DNA from: Paracoccus aestuarii
GTDB taxonomy: Bacteria; Pseudomonadota; Alphaproteobacteria; Rhodobacterales; Rhodobacteraceae
DNA length: 64,000 nucleotides
Direction: 5' to 3'
Assembly: GCF_028553885.1 (NCBI RefSeq)
Contig: NZ_CP067169.1
Location: 949,501 to 1,013,500 of the forward strand
Shown here: piece after piece, positions 1 through 6,980 of the stretch
How the letters are laid out: each line of letters starts with the position of its first letter
How positions within the stretch are numbered: the stretch's first letter is position 1
Program-made: the position numbers and the translations under genes
The notes under the pieces: model-generated
Told to the model about the DNA's origin: nothing
The model's input: only the letters and a program-made list of their open reading frames with translations
Databases searched by the model: none

Positions 1-287
1 GTGCGCACGCCGGCATTCTCCGCCTCGACGATCTGGCTCGCGGCCCAGATCAGGATATCGGCGTCCCAGATCGTGGCCATGCCGTGCTCGGGGACGGCGA
101 AGACCTCGACGCGGACATCCCCCGCCTCGTAGAGGATCGGGACGATGCGCTTGGCCTTGGCGAGAGAGAAGAACGGGCGTTCCATGAGATCACGCTGATC
201 GCGGGGGCTCGCGTCGCCGCTGGCAACGACGAAGGGATCGAGGCGCGAGCGCTCGCTCGCGAGGAGTTTTCTGCGTCTGGAGGTCAT
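1..287 (-). CDS. repA: RepA-type replication initiator, N-terminal part (cut by window edge)
   Basis: About 95 residues are visible, beginning MTSRRRKLLASERSR. The segment MERPFFSLAKAKR followed by HGMATIWDADILIWAASQI matches my memory of the start of the replication initiator protein A family found on alphaproteobacterial plasmids and conjugative islands; these proteins bind the origin and start replication. The reading frame stays open to the window edge, so the C-terminal part lies outside. It begins just downstream of the small AlpA-like regulator on the same strand, an arrangement usual for such elements. The family call rests on recalled motifs, not on a search. Confidence 0.75.
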   Translation of the reverse strand, partial: MTSRRRKLLASERSRLDPFVVASGDASPRDQRDLMERPFFSLAKAKRIVPILYEAGDVRVEVFAVPEHGMATIWDADILIWAASQIVEAENAGVR

Positions 288-296
288 GATCGGTTG

Positions 297-575
297 TCAC
301 CCGTGGCGGGCGGCACGGGGCTGGGTCAGCCGGTATTTCGGATGGGCCGGGCGCGGCGGATTGCCGGTGTCAGATGTCGATTTGACCGTTCCGCAGTTGG
401 CCCAGGCCTGCAGGTCTTCGATCGCATAGACGACGCGGCCGCCGAGTTTCTTGTAGGTGGGTCCGGTGCCATAGACGCGATGCTTCTCGAGTGTGCGGTC
501 GGACAGGCCGAGGAATTGGGCGGCTTCGGGCGTCCGCAGATAGCGAAGAGGGAAATCGGACAGAGAAGAAGACAT
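297..575 (-). CDS. AlpA/excisionase-like helix-turn-helix protein
   Basis: This 92-residue protein has the form of an AlpA or MerR-like DNA-binding domain. The segment RYLRTPEAAQFLGLSDRTLE is the winged helix-turn-helix and YKKLGGRVVYAIEDLQAWA is the usual second half (HTH_17 type). Such proteins act as small regulators or excisionases on mobile elements. I chose the ATG giving MSSSLSDFPLRYL; a longer upstream frame has no coding character. The basic tail after about residue 75 is not conserved. It sits 9 bp upstream of the RepA-like gene and is probably cotranscribed with it. Confidence 0.8.
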   Translation of the reverse strand: MSSSLSDFPLRYLRTPEAAQFLGLSDRTLEKHRVYGTGPTYKKLGGRVVYAIEDLQAWANCGTVKSTSDTGNPPRPAHPKYRLTQPRAARHG

Positions 576-976
576 GTGCGCAGTTCCGTGTTCTCGAAGC
601 GCACTGCTGGATAGCAGTGGGCGGTTCGGGGACACCGTGGCGCAGAAAAGGGTAGAGTATGGATGTCGAAGATTGTCGGGCAATTTCGACACCCCCGGCT
701 CCAGCCCTACTGGGAGCAACAACTTTACGGGAGCGTCAGTCTGTGGCTGGAGGCTGGATGTCGCTTTGGTAATGACGGGACAGGATGCGGAGGGTATTCG
801 ACGCAACGGGAAACCATGGCGGGGCTTGTACTTGCCATCGGGGAGAGCTTGAGAGGGCGGCTTGCCTCCTCTCATGAGGAACGCGCGGGTGGTCGATCCG
901 GCCGTGCGTCCTCTTTCTGCGCCCAGGAACAGGATGAAGGCCCGGCGGCTGATGCCGCCGGGCCCCGTTGCTCGGC
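576..976. other. Intergenic region with no recognised gene
   Basis: About 400 bp lie between the AlpA-like gene and ssb. I see no convincing coding frame. It probably holds the promoter for the AlpA-like and repA genes, but I could not single out a consensus promoter. Confidence 0.4.
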
Positions 977-1381
977 TCAGAAGGGGATGTCGTCGTCGTC
1001 GATGAACTTGCCTTCGTCGTCGTTCTGGGTCTGTTTGGCCCGGGAGAGGAAGTCCACGGAATCGGCGATGATCTCGGTTCCGTAGCGTTCGACCCCGGCG
1101 GCATCGGTCCATTTGGTGTAGTGGATGCGGCCGCGCACCAGAACCTTCATGCCCTTCTCGCAATATTCCTGGACCGTCTTGCCGAGGCCGTTGAAGGCGG
1201 TGATGCGGTGCCATTCGGTGTCCTGGACCCGATAGCCGTTCTCGTCGCGCAGGACGCGGCCTTCCGAGTAGCGGGGGCGGGAGGTGGCTAGGGTGAAGTG
1301 GGTGATCGTGGTGCCGCCCTGGGTGGTGCGGGTTTCGGGGGTCTGGCCGATGTTGCCGGCGAGGATGACGATGTTCTGCAT
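977..1381 (-). CDS. ssb: Single-stranded DNA-binding protein
   Basis: This 134-residue SSB has the OB-fold start MQNIVILAGNIGQTPETRTT, the conserved GYRVQDTEWHRITAFNGLGK core, and the acidic tail DDDDIPF that recruits partner proteins in the SSB family. It coats single-stranded DNA during replication or conjugal transfer. A longer frame runs upstream, but the ATG chosen has a GGAG ribosome site 8-9 bases ahead and gives the standard N-terminus. The copy belongs to the element and is slightly short compared with chromosomal SSB of about 160-175 residues. Confidence 0.92.
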   Translation of the reverse strand: MQNIVILAGNIGQTPETRTTQGGTTITHFTLATSRPRYSEGRVLRDENGYRVQDTEWHRITAFNGLGKTVQEYCEKGMKVLVRGRIHYTKWTDAAGVERYGTEIIADSVDFLSRAKQTQNDDEGKFIDDDDIPF

Positions 1382-2047
1382 TTCCGTTCTCCGTTGCTTC
1401 AACCGGAGGGACCGCCCCTCCGATGAGACCCGGAAAAAGATCGTCGGGAGACGCCTGCAACGGCCGGCCTGCCGGTCGCTTGTCCCCAAGTCGGGACTGG
1501 CGCGGGCAGGCGCGCTTGCGCGCCAACTCGGGTGCCGAACGCGGGGGTTGCTGGCGGAAACCGCACGGTCTTAGGGGATCAGTCCGGAGGAGGGGCAGGT
1601 CCATCGGGGAAGCGGGTTCGGAAACGGGAAGCAGGGCGCCGTCCTCGCCGGCGCCGTCATCGACCGATCAGACCCCTGAAGCTTGCGCCACCGCGGCGAA
1701 CCACTTAGCCGATCACATCTTCCCGGCCACCTCTCCTGCACCCGCCGGAAGGTCCGGCCCGCGCCGGGAACGCGGGGCCGCCGGGTTTGGGACATGGGCA
1801 CCTGCATCGCCTTCAAGGGACGCTGACCGGTCCGGGATGCGGGAGGGGCATGAAGGGTGTGCTGCGGGCGTCACCATGCATCTCGATGGGCCGCGCTCCA
1901 GAGCGAACGCTACGGTCGCGAGAGAGCCGGACACCGGCCAAGGGACTTCACGCGCAGGGCCAAGCAGACTCGGGACGGCGAACAGGCCATCGATAGCGCC
2001 TCACCATCGAATAAGCCGTGACGGTGGCTTGCGGCTTTGGTGACCGT
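1382..2047. other. Intergenic region with no recognised gene
   Basis: About 665 bp lie upstream of ssb. Open frames exist on both strands, but their translations are low-complexity, rich in Arg, Pro and Gly, and match nothing I know. The ssb promoter should lie here. I see no clear repeat or structured site. Confidence 0.4.
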
Positions 2048-2816
2048 TCACTTCATGCGGCCGCGTCGGGTGCGGTGCAGCAGCGCCTTGTAGCCGCCTT
2101 GTACCAGTTTTTTCCCGTCGCGGACAAGCCGGATCGTGGTTTCCCGAATGGCGTCTCCATTCCAACTCGCCGACGATGTTCTGTGCCTGGGGAAAAGCGC
2201 CTGCGCGATCTCCCGATAGCTGGCCCCCACAGCCCAGCCATCAACGGCACGAAGCGACTGGCGTGCGCGCGACAGCTTTTGGCGCGTGATGCGCATGTCG
2301 GGAGGAATGGCCTTGTTGAAGAGCGCGGCCCACAACCGATGGACTGCCTCCAGTCGATCAAGCGTCATCGCGTCCAGAAGGATGGTTGCTGACAACGGGC
2401 CATCTCGTGGGCCGGAAGGGAAGCAGATTGAGAATCCGGTGCCGCCGAATTCGATGAAACTGGCGCGTCGCATGGTTCCGGTCGGGTCGGATCCGTCCTC
2501 GTGCTCCGAGATCTCCGGGCCAGACAGGTTGCACGGGCTTGGCTGGAGAAGGATACTTCCTGGATCGATTGCGGGCGACCAGATGACGTCCTGCTCCAAG
2601 GCTGTTTTCGTGGGATCCGCGGCGAAAGCACAATCCCCACCTTTCGGCGAACGCACGGCCTGCATCAGTGTCGAGCTGGCCGGCTGCCGAAAGGTCGAGG
2701 TACCCCTTTTGGTACTCTGGGTTCCTGCGCAGGAACTCCCAGGCGATTTCAGGTGCGCTGAGATTTTCAATGTAGTCGTAGGCCGATGGAGGCCGCCAAT
2801 CAGAACTCTGGGACAT
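2048..2816 (-). pseudogene. DUF6499-DUF2285 regulator, split by a frameshift
   Basis: Two overlapping frames together make one protein. The first, starting MSQSSDWRPPSAYDY, carries the DUF6499 motif (SAPEIAWEFLRRNPEYQKGY) and reaches FAERWGLCF. The second continues as FAADPTKTALEQDV and carries a full DUF2285 domain near the C-terminus (ITRQKLSRARQSL, GASYREIAQALF, TIRLVRDGKKL). The switch lies at the AAA run near 2625-2627 (TTT in the coding strand); removing one base joins the frames into CFAADP. DUF6499-DUF2285 proteins are presumed DNA-binding regulators of conjugative islands. A real one-base insertion and a sequencing error are both possible. Confidence 0.75.
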
Positions 2817-2934
2817 CGCCTCACCTCCTTACTCGGCGCCGGCCAAGGCGCTGATAAGAAGGAGAACCGACTCAGGCTGGGCTTGGGAACAACGAAGGTT
2901 GCACAACCTGATGCTGAATCTGCATCGCCATCAA

Positions 2935-3240
2935 TCAACCCTGGTCTGAACGCAGGATTGTCAGATAGCCGCTGTCAGAGAGCCATTTTGCGCGGCGAAG
3001 ATGGGAGGCATGGACCTGCTTGGCGCGTTCAAGTTCGGTATTCGAATCAATCTTAAAAAGAATATCAACGACTTCCCGCCAATCGGCGCCTTCGGCGTCT
3101 GCGTCCAGAAGGCGCAGATAAAGCCGAAGTTGCGCCCTGTCGTAACTTGTAGGCTCGTCGCCCGGCGGCGGAATATCCTGATAGCTGTGTTTTGTCACGG
3201 ATTTGTCGTCGTAATCTTGGGGCCCCTGTCGCTGCGCCAT
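2935..3240 (-). CDS. Small island-associated protein next to the DUF2285 gene
   Basis: The protein has 101 residues. After a disordered start it has a helical domain, YDRAQLRLYLRLLDADAEG through WREVVDILFKIDS and ERAKQVHASHLRRAKW. I recall similar proteins beside DUF2285 regulators in rhizobial and rhodobacterial islands, where they are thought to be DNA-binding, but I cannot name the family with certainty. It is downstream of the XRE gene and behind a palindrome that may be an operator, so it is probably controlled by that regulator. Confidence 0.65.
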   Translation of the reverse strand: MAQRQGPQDYDDKSVTKHSYQDIPPPGDEPTSYDRAQLRLYLRLLDADAEGADWREVVDILFKIDSNTELERAKQVHASHLRRAKWLSDSGYLTILRSDQG

Positions 3241-3275
3241 GTTAACGAAGTTGTGAGTGCCCGTGAATGCATCGC

Positions 3276-3292
3276 GTTAGTTCGCGACTAAC
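3276..3292. promoter_or_regulatory. Operator-like palindrome GTTAGTTCGCGACTAAC
   Basis: A 17-bp inverted repeat (GTTAGT / ACTAAC around TCGCG) overlaps the 3' end of the XRE gene and lies 36 bp upstream of the next gene's start. It shares the TTAGTCG-type half-site with the palindrome upstream of the XRE gene, so both are candidate binding sites for that regulator. Confidence 0.5.
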
Positions 3293-3533
3293 TCCCATGG
3301 GCGGTATCGTCCATCAGCATCACTCCTATCCCGCGATCTGACACCAGAAGAACGATGCCGTGCGCTTCAAGGGTCCGTCTGACTTCATCGCGCGTGGTTT
3401 CGTGGACCCCGAGCCCGCTTTCGGATTCAAGGCGCTTGAGCGCGGTCAATGATATCCGGGCCTTGTCAGCGAGCGTCTCCTGCGTCCATCCAAGCAACGC
3501 GCGTGCGGCCCGCGACTGTCGGGCGGTGATCAT
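3288..3533 (-). CDS. XRE-family transcriptional regulator
   Basis: The protein has 81 residues, nearly all one helix-turn-helix domain of the Cro/C1 type: QSRAARALLGWTQETLADKA, then ISLTALKRLESESGLG. The C-terminal part (RRTLEAHGIVLLVSDRGIGV) is typical of small alphaproteobacterial XRE regulators. Palindromes with the same half-site lie on both sides of the gene, which suggests autoregulation and control of the downstream minus-strand genes. Confidence 0.85.
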   Translation of the reverse strand: MITARQSRAARALLGWTQETLADKARISLTALKRLESESGLGVHETTRDEVRRTLEAHGIVLLVSDRGIGVMLMDDTAHGS

Positions 3534-4099
3534 GCATGATCACCTCCCATGCCGGCAGACGCCCGCGCCAGAACTACGACTAATTTAGTCGCTTTGCGCC
3601 TCGATGGCCAGAAGTAATGCGTTGATCTAGCCGGGTATAGGTATTTTTCGCCGAACTGATTCGGTTGCGGCGTCGATGGCCGGGGAGCGCGATGGCGGCA
3701 CGGCGCTCTGCGCGCGGATACTGGGGGGCAGCCGGCGAAAGAAAGCGCGATGATGCAGTCCCAGGGCGGATAGTTGCGCCCGGAGTGCATAAGAGCGTAG
3801 GGGCGGTGCGGCCATCCTGGAAGGCCAAACTGGATGTCGTAGAGTCACCAAGCCCGGCAGGTGTCGCACAGGTGAGGAAGCGACGGGTGGAATCTCGTTA
3901 AGAATGGTCGAGAGTCGACGTCCCACGTGACCGCTTGCGCTCTGATCGCTATCAACTCCGGCCCGAGAGGGTTGCTTGCGATCGAGCATTCCCCTGGCCA
4001 GTTCGCCGCTGGCTGCAGACCGAATCTTCAGAGAATTTTCCGAAGGACGCAGCAACAGGCTTGCCGCGGGGTTCAGGTCGGAGCGCAAAGCAGGTGGCT
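3534..4099. other. Intergenic region with a palindrome, no recognised gene
   Basis: About 565 bp. The only clear structure is the 15-bp palindrome at 3577-3591. Frames of up to about 150 residues exist on the minus strand, but their Arg/Ser/Pro-rich translations look like chance in GC-rich DNA. Confidence 0.4.
3577..3591. promoter_or_regulatory. Operator-like palindrome CGACTAATTTAGTCG
   Basis: A perfect 7-1-7 inverted repeat about 44 bp upstream of the XRE gene's ATG, where an autoregulatory operator would be expected. The half-site TTAGTCG recurs in the palindrome at 3276-3292. Confidence 0.6.
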
Positions 4100-4516
4100 T
4101 CAGCGGGATAGAACCGACTGTCCGAGCGCACTGAGGTGCGCCATGGCGGCACCGCCAATGGCAACCCCGCCGATCCCGCCGAGGATGTTCAGTGCGATGG
4201 TCGAGTCGATGGCGTTCTTGGTGATGCCATAGACGAGGGCATAGCCGGCAATCGTCGCGGGGATGGCGAACAGAGCGAGAGCAAAGAGACGGAAGTACGG
4301 GTTCTTGGCGAAGCCCAGAACAGCGATGACGAAGCCGACCGAGAGGATCGCCGCACCGAGGGCAGCGAGAGCCGACATGAAGAAACCGGCTTCAGACGCC
4401 CAGACATATTGGAAGGCCGTCAGACCGACCATGAAGGGCAGAGCGTAGATCGCGAAATTGAAGGCGATTACGCAAGCGGCGAAAGCGAGCGAGATGGCAA
4501 GCAGGATCAGGAACAT
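4100..4516 (-). CDS. Small integral membrane protein
   Basis: The protein has 138 residues, almost all hydrophobic, with about four transmembrane segments: MFLILLAISLAFAACVIAF, ALPFMVGLTAFQYVW, ALGAAILSVGFVIAVLGF, and FALALFAIPATIAGYALVY. The last third is glycine-rich (ILGGIGGVAIGGAAMA). I chose the ATG before FLILL because GGAGG lies 6 bases ahead; a GTG four codons upstream is the alternative. I know similar hypothetical membrane proteins from alphaproteobacterial conjugative islands but no function. Confidence 0.7.
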   Translation of the reverse strand: MFLILLAISLAFAACVIAFNFAIYALPFMVGLTAFQYVWASEAGFFMSALAALGAAILSVGFVIAVLGFAKNPYFRLFALALFAIPATIAGYALVYGITKNAIDSTIALNILGGIGGVAIGGAAMAHLSALGQSVLSR

Positions 4517-4682
4517 CGGAGCCTCCACGTGAACGGATGGGGATCACGACAGGCTGCCTGAGGATACGCACCGCCTGCGACTGAGATTGCTTCGCCGGTT
4601 CTTCGAGTGAGCTTCATTATGCACTCCAGGGTTGAGTTTCGTCAAGGGAACCCGGGCCGCGTGCCGCCCGGGCAGGCGGGGC

Positions 4683-5618
4683 TTACGCCCCGCCGTCGAA
4701 TTTCATGACCGGGATGCCGAGCTTGCGGGCCTTGTCGGCGAGATTTTCCTGGATCCCCGTGCCCGGGAATACGAGGACCCCGATGGGCAGCGCATCCAGC
4801 ATCAGATCGTTGCGCTTGAAGGGTGCTGCCTTGGCGTGCTTGTTCCAGTCGGGCCGGAAGGCGACTTGGGGCACCTTGCGGTGATCGGCCCAGCGGGCGG
4901 CGATCAGTTCGGCGCCTTTGGGCGAGCCGCCGTGCAGCAGGACCATGTCGCTGTGCTTCGCATGGACCTGATCGAGGCGCGCCCAGATCAGGCGATGGTC
5001 GTTGAAATCCGCCCCGCCCGTGACGGCGACCTTCGGACCGGCGGGCAGCAGCAGCTCCGCTTCGGCCCGGCGCTTCGCGGCGATGAAGTCGCGGCTGTCG
5101 ATCATCGCCGAGGTGAGGTTGCGATGGCTGACCTTCGAGCCGGTCCGGGGATGCCAGGGCGAGTGGGTGTGGACCGTGAACGCTTCGGAGGAGAGGTCGC
5201 GGAAGAGCTCCATGCTGTTGCGGCGCTCGATCAGGGTCTGCCCCTCTGCAGTGAGGCGCTCGAGTTCGACGCTCTTTACCTCGCTGCCGTCCTGTTCGCG
5301 CTGGAGGCGGCGCTGGGCCTGTTCGTTGTCATCGAGGGACCGCTCGATCCGGTCGGTGGCGCGCTGGAACAGATTGACCGTCGCCCAGAGCAGTTCTTCG
5401 AGATCGGGCTCGAGGCGGGTGTCGCTGAGTGTGGCGACCAGCGCGTCGAAGATATCCGTGACGGCCGAGGCCACCATGTTGCCTTCGGGAAGCGGCCGGG
5501 GATCGGGTTCATCCTGGAATGGACGCCAGCCATAGAGCTGGAGTTCGGCGAGCGCGTGAGCGGTCTGGGAGGTGGTTTGGGACGGTTCAGAACCTGCTTT
5601 GTCGTCGTGGTCGGTCAT
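4683..5618 (-). CDS. DUF2493 (SLOG superfamily) nucleotide-binding protein
   Basis: The protein has about 311 residues. The C-terminal 125 form a DUF2493 domain of the SLOG superfamily: KVAVTGGADFNDHRLIW, then MVLLHGGSPKGAELIAARWA, FRPDWNKHAKAAPFKRND, and LVFPGTGIQENLADKARKLG. SLOG domains bind nucleotides or nucleotide-derived ligands. The N-terminal part is helical (PDLEELLWATVNLFQRATD) and has no known fold to me. The ATG chosen has AAGGA 8 bases upstream; another ATG three codons earlier is possible. A hairpin overlaps the stop codon. The protein is common on these islands and its cellular role is unknown. Confidence 0.85.
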   Translation of the reverse strand: MTDHDDKAGSEPSQTTSQTAHALAELQLYGWRPFQDEPDPRPLPEGNMVASAVTDIFDALVATLSDTRLEPDLEELLWATVNLFQRATDRIERSLDDNEQAQRRLQREQDGSEVKSVELERLTAEGQTLIERRNSMELFRDLSSEAFTVHTHSPWHPRTGSKVSHRNLTSAMIDSRDFIAAKRRAEAELLLPAGPKVAVTGGADFNDHRLIWARLDQVHAKHSDMVLLHGGSPKGAELIAARWADHRKVPQVAFRPDWNKHAKAAPFKRNDLMLDALPIGVLVFPGTGIQENLADKARKLGIPVMKFDGGA

Positions 5619-5627
5619 CTCGGGCAT

Positions 5628-5942
5628 CCTTCGCCGGGTAAGCCGCGCCCATCGCGGCCTTCGTGGCGACGAAAGCCCACGGACGGGCCGGTCTGGCAGC
5701 CCTCGCGCGCGAGGGCCTTGATGGCCGGGTCCGGCTAATTTGTTTCGCGATGCAAAGGCGGGGCTCGTCCCCGCCGGCGGAAATTAGCCGGTCGCGGCCA
5801 TTGCCTGACCGGACCGTTTGTGGGCCGCTCGCCCTCTCAGAAGGCCGTGGGCAGCGGCTCTCCCGGGCGAAGTGCTCTGCGAGATGTCCCGCGTCGACAG
5901 GTGAAGGAGCCGCCGGGCCGATCACCTGCCAGTCGCGGCCGC
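5628..5942. other. Intergenic region with a long inverted repeat
   Basis: About 315 bp between the SLOG gene and the Toprim gene. It contains the inverted repeat at 5731-5791 and several other GC-rich hairpins. No coding frame is convincing. Confidence 0.5.
5731..5791. repeat. 11-bp perfect inverted repeat with inner hairpin
   Basis: CCGGCTAATTT at one end is mirrored by AAATTAGCCGG at the other, about 39 bp apart. Inside sits a second stem, GGCGGGG with CCCCGCC. The AT-rich arms stand out from the GC-rich surroundings. It could be an operator, a partition site for the ParB in this element, part of an origin or oriT, or a terminator-like structure; the sequence alone does not decide. Confidence 0.55.
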
Positions 5943-6980
5943 TCAGACCACCAGAAACCGGCTGACGTCCTCAGGATGAAGCTGATCCTTCAAGGCCGCC
6001 CGAAGCGCATGGAGGCCGAAGGCCCGGAGATCGTCGTTGTGATCGCCGCGTACTGGCGTCAGCCCGACCACCTCGATCCCGGCCTCGAAGGCTCTGGCGA
6101 CCAAGCTGTCCCGCGCGCCGATCCCGGCCGGGTCGCGGTCGTGGATAACATAGAGCCGGCGCAACGCCTCCGGGAACAGGATGGCGGAGAGATGTCCCGC
6201 CGAAAGCGCCGACATCGCCGGCAGGAAGGGCAGGGCCGAGCGAACCGACAGCACGGTCTCAATCCCCTCTCCCGCAGCGAGAACGTCACCCGAGCGACCA
6301 AAACGCACCCCATGGCCGAGCAGATCGCCCATCGCCCGCCGCGGCGTTTCGACAGGCGCCTTGCCGCGACCGTCCGGGGCGAGCCAGGTGCGATGCGCGC
6401 CGGTCTGATGGTCGGCCAGGTCGGTGACGGATGCGATCAGCGCCGCCCAGATCTCGGTGGGACCCCGGTCCGGGCTATAGTAGCACCGCGGGTGGAATCG
6501 CAGAGCGGCGGTATCGTGCAAAGCCGTGATGCCGCGTCCGCGCAGATACGTTTCCGCAAGTGTCCCGGTGATCGGCTGCGACATGGCGAAGAGGCGCCGC
6601 GACGCCTCGGTCGAGCCCGACGGCGCTGGGATCGCATGCCACCTTCGGGGTTCGACCTCCGGCAGGGGATGCGGGAAGCTCAGAAAGCGGCGCGCTTCCT
6701 CCGCGACGTCCTTGAAATCCACGAGGCGCAAGGATTCGCGGATGACGTCGAGCATGTCACCATGCTGGCCCGTGGCTGCGTCGGTCCATTTACCAGCCGC
6801 GCCCCTGCCGCGTTCGGGCCCGGTGAGGCGGACGAACATCGATCGGCCCGGCGTGTTGTGCACGTCACCGACAAGCCAGTAGCGACCAGCTTTCTGCCCG
6901 GAGGACAGATAGTGGCGGCAAACCGCCTCGGCCACCTGGCCGAGACGGATCGCCAGTTCGGTGGCCTCGTGACGCAGCAT
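5943..6980 (-). CDS. Toprim-domain protein, plasmid primase/TraC-like
   Basis: The protein has 345 residues. The N-terminal half carries YWLVGDVHNTPGRSMFVRL and KWTDAATGQHGDMLDVIRES, as in DUF7146/zinc-ribbon-type primase-like proteins. A Toprim domain follows, with the glutamate in AGEGIETVLSV (about residue 236) and the metal-binding DRDPAG (about 280). Toprim proteins of this kind are thought to prime DNA synthesis during replication or after conjugal entry. Its ATG overlaps the TGA of the helicase gene (ATGA), so the two are translationally coupled. Confidence 0.85.
   Translation of the reverse strand: MLRHEATELAIRLGQVAEAVCRHYLSSGQKAGRYWLVGDVHNTPGRSMFVRLTGPERGRGAAGKWTDAATGQHGDMLDVIRESLRLVDFKDVAEEARRFLSFPHPLPEVEPRRWHAIPAPSGSTEASRRLFAMSQPITGTLAETYLRGRGITALHDTAALRFHPRCYYSPDRGPTEIWAALIASVTDLADHQTGAHRTWLAPDGRGKAPVETPRRAMGDLLGHGVRFGRSGDVLAAGEGIETVLSVRSALPFLPAMSALSAGHLSAILFPEALRRLYVIHDRDPAGIGARDSLVARAFEAGIEVVGLTPVRGDHNDDLRAFGLHALRAALKDQLHPEDVSRFLVV

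Noticed and set aside
1423-2043. 206-codon open frame upstream of ssb
   Set aside because: Low-complexity Arg/Gly/Pro translation, no ribosome site, no family resemblance.
3627-4088. 153-codon minus-strand frame in the gap after the XRE gene
   Set aside because: Composition suggests chance. No motif, and no ribosome site that I can see.
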